Source of the DNA: Podospora comata
Taxonomy: Eukaryota > Ascomycota > Sordariomycetes > Sordariales > Podosporaceae
DNA: 64,000 nt
NCBI GenBank assembly: GCA_017354895.1
Contig: CP071497.1
Span: 248,001 to 312,000 of the forward strand
Direction of reading: 5' to 3'
Part shown: in pieces, positions 54,033 through 64,000 of the stretch
Layout of the letters: each line of letters begins with the position of its first letter
Numbering within the stretch: the first letter of the stretch is position 1
Position numbers and translations under genes: made by a program
Notes under the pieces: model-generated
What the model was told of the DNA's origin: nothing
Database searches by the model: none
The model's input: only the letters and a program-made list of their open reading frames with translations

Positions 54033-54505
54033 GAAAGGGACACGTAGGATGTGCCATCGATAGTATCAATTTACCTTGCATTGCATGTGGTATGTTGGTT
54101 GGTTTAGTCATAGCAGTGATCTCGGGCGGCGAGATTTTGGACCGAGATTTATTCCAATCAGGCGAATGGGGAGAAAGCCGTGAGACATGCGAGATCTCAT
54201 CTTCCCGACGTCTTTGTGATCCATACGACGAGGGACGTCCCGTTAAGGTTTTGCACAGCCACCTTGGGGTTCCCCCTTTTAGGCAAGTTTCATGTGCTTG
54301 GCCGACGCTTCACGGCTTGGACACTCCATCATGTGTACCAGTTGGTCATAGGTAGCATCAACAAAATAGATGGTTCCAAATTTGTCAGCCCATGATAATG
54401 CCATCTTTGACATCTCCCATTTAATAAGCCGCCCCGATCTCCCTTGTTTCACAATTCACTTACTCAACCATCCACCTTCGACGCACCAACACCAAATTTG
54501 GCGTC
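54033..54505. other. Intergenic, no gene seen
   Basis: 3' flank of the RidA-like gene and promoter of the SDR gene. Confidence 0.5.
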
Positions 54506-55660
54506 ATGACCAACCCGTCAGCAGCACCAGTTTCAACCAAGTTCCTAAACGTCCTTGTCATCGGCGCAAATGGCTACCTTGGAACTGCCATTTGCAGCGC
54601 CTTTCTACGAACCAACGCTCCACCAACCTCCTTTCGAGTCCACGGCCTCATCCGCCGCGAATCAGCCGCCCACCAACTGGCAATGAACGAAATCATCCCC
54701 ATCATCGGCTCCCTCTCCGATCCTGACATGGTCCGCACGGCTGTCTTGTCCCACAGCCCTGTCTGGGACATAATCGTCACCTGCACCGAACCCTCCAGAG
54801 CCACCGAAGCAGCCCACTGGTCTGACCTCTTGGCGTTCATCCAGGACTTGGCCTCGGAGTCCGCCTCCCACGGGGTTCGCCCCTTCGTCCTCTGGTCGTC
54901 CGGCTGCAAAGACTACGGCACGACAGGATTACACGGTGAAAAGAGCCTCACGCCGCATTCGGAGGACTCACCGCTTCAGTCTCACCCCATCATCCGCGGC
55001 CGGATGGACGCCGCGTTGCGCGTTCTTGAGGTGGCCGGTGCCGAAGGATCCGACTTTACGGCTGCCGTGGTGAGGGCTACACCTGTCTTTGGATACAGCG
55101 GGAGCTACTACGGCGCTGCGTTCGATTATGCCGCGGCATTTGCTGGTGCCTTCGGGAAAGATGATATCAGGAGTCGAACCCTGGACTTCACGTCAGATGA
55201 GGGGACGATCATGCATGGAGTTCACGTTGATGACTGCGGTGAAGGGTACGTGGCACTGGCAACGGCGGCTCTACCGGACGATGATCGTAGACGGAGAATC
55301 GCTGGCAAAGTCTTCAACATTTCTGGGAGGAGATATGAGACATTGCGCGAAGTAGGCGCCGCCTTAGCGCAGGAGTATGGATTCGGACACGGAGCGAGGT
55401 TCGGTCTAGCTCAAGACGAGCTGCCAGAAGCGGTTTCTGGGCATAATTGTGGACTCGTCTTTGGCTGGAGCCAATGGGTGAGCAGTGAAAGGATTCGGAA
55501 CCTGACCCATTGGTGTGACAAACGGTCGCTCTTCTCAGAGAATATCGGTGTCTATAGGCTGGCTTATGAAGCTGCTGTTGAGGCTGGATTGGATGACGTG
55601 GAAAAAGTGAGAAGACGGATGGCTGGGAACTGGGGGGATGATCACAAGGCTGCGGAGTAG
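54506..55660 (+). CDS. Atypical/extended SDR, NAD(P)-binding epimerase-like
   Basis: Intronless, 384 residues. N-terminal Rossmann motif VLVIGANGYLGTAICSAFL (about 16-34; GxxGxxG, the atypical-SDR form), then VHGLIRRES with the two basic residues that favour NADPH. Further blocks: WDIIVTCTEP, RPFVLWSSGCKDYG at the place of the catalytic Ser/Tyr region, AVVRATPVFGYSGSYYGAAF, and HGVHVDDCGEGYVALATAAL plus GKVFNISGRRYETLREVGAAL, which are usual for epimerase-type extended SDRs. The YxxxK dyad is not obvious (GCKDYGTTGLHG), so it is more likely an atypical family member: sensor, reductase of an odd kind or inactive. The start ATG follows GTC and precedes the conserved strand by 15 residues. Fits a cluster, not proven. 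Confidence 0.85.
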   Translation: MTNPSAAPVSTKFLNVLVIGANGYLGTAICSAFLRTNAPPTSFRVHGLIRRESAAHQLAMNEIIPIIGSLSDPDMVRTAVLSHSPVWDIIVTCTEPSRATEAAHWSDLLAFIQDLASESASHGVRPFVLWSSGCKDYGTTGLHGEKSLTPHSEDSPLQSHPIIRGRMDAALRVLEVAGAEGSDFTAAVVRATPVFGYSGSYYGAAFDYAAAFAGAFGKDDIRSRTLDFTSDEGTIMHGVHVDDCGEGYVALATAALPDDDRRRRIAGKVFNISGRRYETLREVGAALAQEYGFGHGARFGLAQDELPEAVSGHNCGLVFGWSQWVSSERIRNLTHWCDKRSLFSENIGVYRLAYEAAVEAGLDDVEKVRRRMAGNWGDDHKAAE

Positions 55661-57381
55661 ACCCTTGATCGTCAGACTGCATGTACACAGAGGCTTGACC
55701 TTTCATAGCTGGGTAGCCAGTCAGAGTGTATCGCTGAAATCTGTATTCAGTGCCGGGAACGGACGTACGCCGCTGCTGTACAAACCGCTGACTTTCGGCA
55801 GTATTATGGATCCAGGAATCTGGCACAGCTCAACCCGAAACAGACTATGCCATATCATAGTGAAGTTGCGAATAGCCTCGTGGTCGTGTGGCCGCTTGTG
55901 ATGGTTGTGATGGGTTATCTGTGAGCCCAAAGACCGCGTGCTGCAGCATATCCGTATGGATAGCTCCGGTCATGACCCAGTAAAATCCACATGCTCCGAC
56001 TTAGAACAACCTTTGGGTGTTTTGGTTGTTCGAGGTTAACATATGCATCGTGACTCTCTGACCGTGCCATATGCCTCCTTCAAAGAATGTACGCCTCAAA
56101 CTAGCGGTGACAAAGCTTCCGGGCGGTGTGCCATATGCTAAACAATAAAATAGGCAAGCATGCTAGTCGTCGGTTGTACGTTTGACTTGGCTGCATCTTG
56201 AGAGCCTCGACTGGTTGAGCCGTTCCCAAAGTCTAAATCAACTAAACTCCGCCCAAGTTTCGTAATGACTCGGGGTTCCGGCAAGGGGTGTTCGGTGTGC
56301 AGATTGAGTCAAGAGCCCACCGAGGTTACCAAAAACGGTATGTAGATAGTGCGAGTGGGACAACACCTGCTGCTTCTAATTTCTGGGTTGACAGATGCCA
56401 GGCACGCAACACCTCGTACTTCTCGCATTTCAGGTTGCTTGCACCTCCTCGCACTGCTGCACGTCTTGAACATCTCCCTGTGATGAGCGGTAAGTTCTGC
56501 TCCTGAATCAGCTTCCACCTCGGTCTTAAACTGCAGATCCAAGCTCATTTCTCCGCCAGCACATGGAAAAGCGTTTCTTGGTATCTGGTCAGCGGCTGCA
56601 GATGAATCTTTCAAACTCCGGGCAGCGGTGGTGTAACCTTCCCAGTGGTGGGCCGTATGTCTCAAATCAACGGTAACAACGCAGTCGTAATTGCTGCATT
56701 TGATCTGCTCAGCCTCCTTGGTCCGGGTCCGGATAACACCGTCCACTTCCACATTTGGTGCTGACCACCTCACCCAAACTCGGAAGCTGATATTTGGTGT
56801 ATAGACTGCAGTGCGACCGAGAATTTGTTTCCCCGGCTGTTTGTGGGCTCATTCGCGCCTTCGGACTATGGGACCTAATGAAGCCATTGTGTTTCAAATA
56901 CCCAGATCCCAGCCCCCCGAGTATAACTGTCCTACGTGGATGCATAGCTAGGTAGGCAGGCATGCATGCTGGTACTTTAAGGCACATAGGATTGACCCTT
57001 GCAGGCTGGTACCCAACGATCGACAAGATCGAATGTTGGATTCTCAATGTACAGTACGATTCCCAGGGCTGAGGTGGTGACAGGCCGTTCCCGTCCCTCG
57101 TGGCGACAGCTAAAGGTACGGATGCACAAAGCCGGGATGTGTGCGACCGACTTGGACCCGCGATGATGGCTGTGGGGGTCCTGGATCTGGGACAACGTAC
57201 ATGCGGGCAGGCCCCGTATGGCTGCAATATTGTTGATCATCATGTTGTATGGTATAATAGCTTGAGAGTCTCCCATCCACATGCATGGCTGTTGCTGGGT
57301 GTTGTCAATTCCTGGAAAGTGATCAGCGTGCCAGCCTACTAAATTTCCCGGTGCCAGACCTATACCTCAGCAAACGAAACA
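55661..57381. other. 1.7-kb intergenic region, no gene seen
   Basis: Between the SDR and the regulator gene. Long frames on the minus strand here lack any family character and partner exons. Contains the regulator's promoter. Confidence 0.45.
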
Positions 57382-58952
57382 ATGTTTGGTACATTAAACG
57401 TAGCGCATGATGTTCGGCAACAGACACCGTTAAAGTTTGTGGAGAACAGAGATCTATCATCGGCACTGAGCCGAAACAGTCGAGAGAAACCTCATGTCTC
57501 CTGTGAGTTTTGCAGGTCGAGAAAAGTACGTGGAGCACCCCCCTTGTCGATCCCGATGAAGTATCGAGGCTCACAAAGTTATGCAGGTTCGATGCAGTGG
57601 TCAGCCCTCGGGTTGTAATCGATGCCAGGCTGTAGGAACCCAGTGCAGGTACCCTCCGCGTGAGCCACGACGGAAGAACCGAGCCGGAACTGGTGGTGAC
57701 AAGACTGGCACCGGCACCCAGTCCCAAAAGCCAAAGTCAGATTCAAAGCCGTCGAATGAGCAGGATCAGGGTCTAGAGTTCAGCAAACGTGGAACATCTG
57801 AAGAGGGAGACGGGTCAACGCCAGGAGTCGACCCGCAACTTTTGGATCAAGAGATGAAGAGTAATAGTTACTGGTACCAAGAGTTTGGCGGTCATGGTCT
57901 GGCTACTCCCATCTCACCGCACTCTGGTGAAGAGCAAGGCAGTAATGACAGACTGGACGACTGGTTAGACACCAACGGCATTTTGGAGTCAGAATTTCCC
58001 TCGATCCCGGGAAGGGTGGACGATTTCCACCATTTCAATACCGACATGCTGAACTTTGGCACTGTGGATAGTGGGAATGACAATTATTTCGATGGTGAGT
58101 TGTTCCTTCGTTTTGTCTGCCATCGCCTCGTCGTTAGCATAAAGGTTCTGACCGATCTGTGCAGCCCTCAAACAATCAGCAGCTACAACTCCGGCTCTTG
58201 TGAACTTCCCGGATCACATGGTTCTGTTCGAGGCCCCGGCCTCAATTCCTGAAAGAAATCCATCCAACAAGAATGCTTCCAACCACCGGGAAACGCTCAG
58301 GCATCTATCACCATTGTCATCATGCCCATCGAGCCAGAATCCTGCCACCCCATCGACTGCCGAAGATACACAGATGGCGAATATGGCCGAGTTATCCGTG
58401 ACGAGCGGCTCGTGTGGTTGTCTCCAGCTCGCAGCATGTCTCCTTGAGGAGCTGGGTACAAAAGCGGCGGCAGGTGACCGTGACCGTGATCGTGTTCGGA
58501 TGGATGTCTTGTTGGGCGACTTCCGCGATGCACTCACACAATGCACTGACATTCTTGATTGTGAGCGCTGTGTTGAGGCACGGGAAATCAACATGCTCTT
58601 GGCCATGTCTGCAAAATACACGAGCACAATGTGCCAACGATTGGCAGTATGTTATGCAGACCTCAAGCGAGCTCGGGGCTCGGAGAAAGATGGTGGGGGA
58701 GTGGGGGACTTGAGGTTCTCGACGTACCAGATCGAAAGTCTCAAGGAGCAAGTCGAGGTGCTTGGCTGTCTTGTGATGGTCCAGATAGACGACTTTGCGC
58801 AGATAATCGCGAGGTTGAAGACACGCCCGGGCATTCGGAAGGGACACTTGACGCTGCTGGCAGAGGCGAGGAACAAGGTCAACGCCTTGCAAGTCTTGTT
58901 GCGTGGAAGACAGGATAGTTCGTTTGGGAACAGTGTAAATAATATGTATTAG
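57382..58952 (+). CDS. Zn2Cys6 transcription factor, AflR-like
   Basis: Predicted 479 residues, exons 57382-57525, 57587-58094, 58165-58952. The binuclear zinc cluster spans the first intron: CEFCRSRK-VRCSGQPSGC then NRCQAVGTQCRYPPRE, giving CX2CX6CX6CX2CX6C at about residues 41-69, followed by a basic patch (RRKNRAGTGGDK). It binds CGG-type DNA half-sites. The C-terminal part (SCGCLQLAACLLEELGTKAA, ALTQCTDILDCERC, MCQRLAVCYADL) has the Cys/Leu pattern of the AflR-type regulatory domain of pathway-specific regulators. Placed 470 bases from the FSH hydrolase and about 1.8 kb from the PKS start, it is the probable cluster activator. Nuclear. Confidence 0.9.
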
Positions 58953-59428
58953 AGCAGATACCTATCAACGACATGTGGTCTTGCTGCGATGGAAATGTGT
59001 TGTTGTTGACCGGTAGCCGACCAGCATCTTTGTCCCGCTCTGCCTGGTGGGTGATCGGTTCTTTGCCAAAACACTGCACCTTCCGCTGAGTTTTCAGTTT
59101 GTTGCCTGAAAAATAATGAACAAATCACGTCATGTTCCTGTCAACTTCTTGCACGAGCTAAAATGTTCCGAATCATAGAGAGTTCCGACAGGATTGAGAA
59201 AGGCTCAGGTGTCAAAACAGCTTGAGGGAGCGTTACAACCGAGGTACGTTATATGACAAGGTCATCCAAGGGCCCAAAGAATATCCAACATCTAAAACTA
59301 ATTATCGATCTTGTAACTCTACATCATCTACATGTCTAGGTTATATCTAACACAAAATCCTCTAGCTATCTGTCTACCGTCCAAAGCTTTACATAAAAGA
59401 AGTGTTTATACAGGACCAACCCCCCCGA
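58953..59428. other. Convergent 3' flanks, no gene seen
   Basis: Between the stops of the regulator and the FSH-type hydrolase, A/T-richer than its surroundings. Confidence 0.5.
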
Positions 59429-60323
59429 CTAAAGATTCCAGTGCGCAAAACGATCGCTCATCCCAATAGCCCAGTCCAAAGCCCTGATCACCTCCTTCAC
59501 CTCGCTCGGCTTCTGTGGTGGCTGGTGGCCACCGCTGTGCACCATCTTCTTCGCCAGCTTGGGCTCACAAACAGCATACGCCACGTCCGACATGGCCCTC
59601 ATGAAGCTGTAGTCCTTTTTTCCAGCGACATGGACAGTCGGGATCCAGATCTTCTGCTTGACGAACGAAGGGTGCATAATCCTTGGCGCTAATGACGGAT
59701 CACCCCCGGCCTCATAGATGCTAAGGTCAATATCCGGCAAGAGGGCATTGTTTTTTCTGGCCTCTCCCACAGTGCGATCGAGAAGCTCGACAAAGACACG
59801 CTGGTCCTGATCGACTGCTGAAGGATCCGTTTGATCGCAGAGACTTTGGATAACCTCCTCACAGACACCGACATCGGCGGAGCAGGGGATGACAGACGAC
59901 ATGATCAAGGCGAACTTGAAAGGGCGGAGTTCATTCTGCGTTTGCTTTCTGTGGAGGTAGGAGAGGGCGAGGGCACCGCCTTGGCTGAAGCCGAGGATGC
60001 CATCAAAGGGACCGAGGTCGTCAATTGTCCTGTCGAGGTGCTCATGGGCTTCGATCATTTGTTCTGGTGAGTAACCAGCCGTGTGGGAGAAGAAAGGACC
60101 GTCAAAGGCGGCCATGCCTGTTGATTGCGATGTTAGTTTTCCGCTACTAAACTCAAGTACTTGTGGTTGATCTGAGGCACTTACCAGGACCTCGCTCGCA
60201 AGGGAAAGGCCCATCCACAAAGACAAAGTCAAAGCTTGGATCGACTGCCTTGAGAAATGGCCGGAGCTGGGCCTCCAACATCTTCCCCGAGCTGCCTACT
60301 CCGTGGAGACACAACACACGCAT
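59429..60323 (-). CDS. FSH1-type serine hydrolase (possible PKS off-loading thioesterase)
   Basis: Predicted 275 residues, exons 60323-60185 and 60117-59429. Starts MRVLCLHGVGSSGKMLEAQL, the family opening with the oxyanion-side HG, then FDFVFVDGPFPCERGPG. Nucleophile elbow GILGFSQGGALALSYL with Ser91; acid in VHVAGKKDYSF; His in MVHSGGHQPP. All three catalytic residues are present. This family includes LovG and similar trans-acting thioesterases that release polyketides from highly-reducing PKS enzymes without a TE domain. Here it shares a 471-base divergent promoter with such a PKS, which is the classic arrangement, so product release is the most likely job. Confidence 0.92.
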
Positions 60324-60794
60324 GGTAAAGGTTGGTAAGAATGATACAGCAAGGAAATGCAACAAACCGTTCAAGTTGAACGTTGGAAAGTAAACAACAG
60401 AGACTGAAAAGAAATATGAACAGGGCTGACTGAATGGGGAACATGCATACAGATAGCCCGTCGAGGAATGCTCGCTTGCAGGCTCTGCGTACCTGCTGCC
60501 CATTACCCCATTTGGCCCTCTCCGTCACACAGCCACCCGGACTTAATGTCGGACGGCCAAGCCTCACTCGCGATAACACTGCATCAACTCGGTCCGTAAC
60601 ACTTACAGACGGGTGGACTGACGATCACTTTTCACACAGAGTCGCACAGTACTGTCTGGATATGCCTTCGTGATGGGAGCAAGACTTTACAAAACGGCTT
60701 CATTGTCTCCCCATGGTCCGTCTTGAATGACCAGGATCCGACAGAGATAGAACAGGTATCAGAAGACAAACAGAAAAAGCTTCAGCCCGCAGCA
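60324..60794. promoter_or_regulatory. Divergent promoter of FSH hydrolase and PKS
   Basis: 471 bases. Contains four CGGAC elements: direct copies at 60538-60542 and 60550-60554 and reverse copies (GTCCG) at 60592-60596 and 60716-60720. About one would be expected by chance. They could be binding sites for the nearby Zn2Cys6 factor (inference). Confidence 0.4.
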
Positions 60795-63700
60795 ATGGAT
60801 AACAGTCAGCAAGAGCCCATCGCCATCATTGGCGCTGCATGCCGTCTCGCTGGAGAGGTCTCGTCCTTGGGGACCCTGTGGGACATGATCAGCAACCGCA
60901 AGACTGGTCATGGCAAGATACCTGCTGAGAGGTGGAATGCTGATGTCTGGCACCATCCTGACCCAGACAGGAAAGGAGGTGTAAGTTAATCCCTGAAGAA
61001 AAGTACGTTGGCGGTACGTGTTGACTGATTTGGTAACCAGATTGCTGTCAAACATGGGTACTTTCTCAAGCAAGACGTAGCCCACTTTGATGCGCCCTTC
61101 TTTTCTACCACTGCCAAAGAAGCGGCAGCAATGGACCCCATGAAGAGACTGCTTCTTGAAGTCAGCTATGAGAGCATCGAGAATGGTGAGTTTCCTTTGT
61201 GCCAAGGGGCCAACATGATGCTGACATCTACCCGCAGCTGGAATACTAGTGGAGAACCTCATGAACTCACGGACAGGCTGTTATGTGGGTTGTATGACAA
61301 ACGACTACGAGATGCTCTCACTCCACGACATACATGACATTGGTCACAATGCTGCGTCAGCAACGAGCGAGGCTATGACAGCCAATCGTGTATCGTGGTT
61401 CTTTGGGCTCAAAGGGCCTAGCCTTACCCTGGACACCGCTTGCTCGTCCAGTCTGTACGCGCTGCACCTCGCATGCCAGTCGCTGAGGACGAAGGAGACA
61501 GATTCGGTACGTTGAATCTCTGTCCAACTTCAGTCCCTCACCGTGGTATGATGTTCTGACCTTGCTGATAGGCACTTGTTGCTGGGGTAAACCTTCTCCT
61601 TGTCCCCAACACCATGCATCAGCTCTCAGCGATGCACATGCTCAGCCCTGAAGGGATATCACACACCTTCGATGACCGAGCGAACGGTTATGGTCGTGGC
61701 GAGGGTATTGGCTCCCTCATCGTCAAGCGCCTCTCTGACGCTATTCGAGACGGTGACACCATCCGGGCTGTCATCCGCGGTACTGGTGCGAACGCCGACG
61801 GCAAGACACCAAGTATCACACAACCGAGCTCGGTCGCTCAAGCTGACTTGATCAGAGACACTTACGCTGCGGCCGGTCTCCCTCTCACAGACACCCAGTA
61901 CTTTGAGTGCCACGGCACAGGCACACCAGTTGGGGACCCGATAGAGCTTGAAGCCTTAGCCACAACATTCGGCGTGGCTCGGAAGGAGGCTGGCCTTGGC
62001 CCTCTCTACATTGGTAGCATCAAGCCCAGCGTGGGCCACACCGAAGGCTGCTCTGGTCTGGCAGGCGTCTTCAAGGCTATTGCTTGCCTGGAAAATGGCA
62101 TGCTCGTTCCGACATATGGCGTTGAGACCATCAACCCCAAGTTGAAACTCAAAGAGTGGAATTTGGCGTTGCCACAGGAGACAGCACAGTGGCCTACCCC
62201 TGGGCAACGCCGGATCAGCGTGAATTCGTTCGGATTTGGCGGCGCCAATGCCCACGCAATTCTTGATGACGCTCACCACTATCTTGCCGAGCGTGGGTTG
62301 GCAGGAAACCACAACACCATCGTCTGGGAACGTGATGGTGCTTATGCTAATGGACATCACCCAGTAGCCGACACGCCGCGGCTGTTCCTGCTTAGCTCCA
62401 AGGACCAGGCTGGCATCCCTCGCCTGGCTGATGTTTACGCAAAGGCACTTGGCGCCGCTCATTCTGCCAAAAAGGATTCCCACTATCTCAGCAACCTGTC
62501 GTACACTTTGGCTTCCCGAAGATCTCACCTCGACTTCAGGAGCTTTGCCGTTGCTTCAACTTTATCGGAGCTGACAGAGAAGCTTTCTAAAGGGCTTCCA
62601 AAGATTAAGCGCTCAGCCCGACAGGACAACAACCTCGTCTGGGTGTTCACAGGACAAGGAGCCCAATGGTCAGCCATGGGACGGGAACTCCTCGGCAACC
62701 CAGTCTTTGACAAGAGTGTTCAAGCCTCTCAAGTCTATCTGGCCAATCTCGGCTGCGCCTGGGATGCGGTCGAGGAGCTCACCAAGACAGCTGGTTCCAA
62801 GATGCAGTTATCTGAGTACAGCCAGACGCTCTGCACTGTTCTCCAGGTCGCCCTCGTCGATTTGCTTCGGTCTTGGGGGATCAAGCCTCGGGCTACAGTT
62901 GGACATTCGAGTGGTGAAATCGGTGCTGCCTACGCCGCGGGTTACATCAACCGCGCTGATGCCGTCAAAATTGCCTACGTCAGGGGTCTCAGCTCTGCAA
63001 CGGTTACCAGACAAGGAGCAATGTTGGCCGCTGGCCTTTCCCGTGAAGAAGCTAACGAATATTTGACAAAGGTCCCAGTACAGTCTGCGGTCATTGCTTG
63101 CATCAACAGCCCGTCCAGTGTTACTCTGTCGGGTGATCTTAATGCCATCCATACCCTTGAGAAGCTGATTTCGGCTGATGGCAAATTTGCGCGGACACTG
63201 AAAGTGAAGACGGCATACCATTCGCCTCACATGCGCGCCGTTGCTCAAGGCTATCTCGAGCGTATTGGCCACATTGATACCACTGCCGAAGGGGCTGACG
63301 CCAACAAGACAGTCATGTACTCCTCGCTGACTGGAAAGATCGTTTCACCAAAAGAGCTCAGTGCTCAATACTGGGTTGCCAACTTGACCTCCCCTGTCGA
63401 GTTCTCGGCAGCGTTATCAGCCCTTCTCGCCCACACTGTGGCATCCACCACTGGCCGTGGAAGACCAGTCCCCGTTCGTTGGGGCGGCATCCTCGAGATC
63501 GGCCCTCACTCCGCACTGCAGGGACCTGTCGGTCAGATCATGGCAGCGAGCAACTCGGAAGCCATCAAAGAGACACCTTACATGTCACTGCTCCTCCGTG
63601 GCAAAGACGCAAGAGAAACATCACTCTCTGCTGCTGCTCAGCTCTGGGCTCTCGGCCACACGGTTGAGCTCTCTGCAATGGTCGACTCCTTCGACCTTCC

Positions 63701-64000
63701 CGACACAAAACTCCAGCACAAAGCCTTGACTGACCTGCCCGCCTACCCTTGGAACCACTCCCGCCGCTTCTGGCACGAGGCCTACATCACGAAGTCCAAC
63801 CGCTCCCCCAAATTCCCCAGAACTGACTTTCTGGGCGTCCCGGTTGACATGCAAAACAGCATGGAGCCCAAATGGCGCAATCACCTCCGTATCACGGAGA
63901 ACCCCTGGATAGAAGACCACAAGATCACCGGAACAGTCCTCTACCCCGGCGCAGGGATGCTTGTCATGGCGTTGGAAGGTGCCCTCCAAGTCTCCGACCC
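60795..64000 (+). CDS. Highly-reducing type I polyketide synthase, N-terminal part
   Basis: First 1009 residues of a PKS that continues past the window. Exons 60795-60980, 61041-61185, 61238-61506 and 61572 to the edge. Ketosynthase: [29 protein letters not shown] (catalytic Cys about 179), [14 protein letters not shown], the active-site [11 protein letters not shown] and [15 protein letters not shown]. Acyltransferase: [32 protein letters not shown] (Ser about 645), and KTAYHSPHM. Start of the dehydratase: [20 protein letters not shown] with its catalytic His about 982. KS-AT-DH order directly after the AT with no PT domain marks the reducing class; MT, ER, KR and ACP should follow outside. 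The start is the first in-frame ATG, shortly before the KS. The domain ends and product cannot be told from here. Confidence 0.95.

Noticed and set aside
56288-57227. Possible gene between the SDR and the regulator
   Set aside because: Frames on both strands of similar length, no domain, no splice-supported extension.

Overview
The window reads as nuclear DNA of a filamentous ascomycete, most likely a sordariomycete of the Sordariales type (inferred from gene content and style). The support is short introns of about 45-95 bases with GTRNGT donors and YAG acceptors, dense genes on both strands, a threonine tRNA with a 13-nt intron, recognisable single-copy fungal housekeeping genes (CWH43, UTP6, THYN1-like, SWI1, mL49/IMG2, eIF3e) and accessory genes of fungal secondary metabolism. 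I modelled about 29 protein genes, one tRNA and two pseudogenes. Where possible, exon joins were checked for reading phase by hand.

Left part (1-24 kb) is accessory and metabolic. It starts with a broken DMATS-type prenyltransferase, followed by a GNAT acetyltransferase, an FMN-dependent NtaA/DszA-type monooxygenase, the tRNA, an UNC93-like transporter, a Baeyer-Villiger-type flavin monooxygenase, an allantoate-permease-family transporter, a small secreted DUF8021-like protein and a membrane-anchored GH72-like protein. Then come an MDR oxidoreductase and a second NtaA/DszA-type monooxygenase, divergently transcribed, and an MCT-type transporter divergent from an EgtD-like methyltransferase. 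The last pair is bracketed by two arrays of the same 21-bp degenerate minisatellite.

Middle part (25-42.5 kb) is conserved core genome: CWH43, UTP6, THYN1-like EVE protein, a 4.5-kb gene-free stretch leading into SWI1, then mL49 and eIF3e from a shared promoter.

Right part (43-64 kb) is accessory again. It holds a tandem pair of very small Cys/His-rich genes, each with one intron at the same place, then a nucleoside-phosphorylase-domain pseudogene with C-to-T type stop codons. After these comes a run of genes that looks like a secondary-metabolite locus: an epoxide-hydrolase fold protein lacking its catalytic Asp and His, an AsnB-type asparagine synthetase, a P450 with an N-terminal extra domain instead of a membrane anchor, a tail-anchored cytochrome b5, a RidA-like protein, an atypical SDR, a Zn2Cys6 regulator, an FSH-type serine hydrolase and a highly-reducing PKS cut off by the window edge. 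The regulator, hydrolase and PKS form a convincing cluster core. Membership of the genes from 45.5 to 55.7 kb is inference, but P450 next to cytochrome b5 and an amide-forming enzyme next to a PKS make a nitrogen-containing polyketide pathway a reasonable hypothesis.
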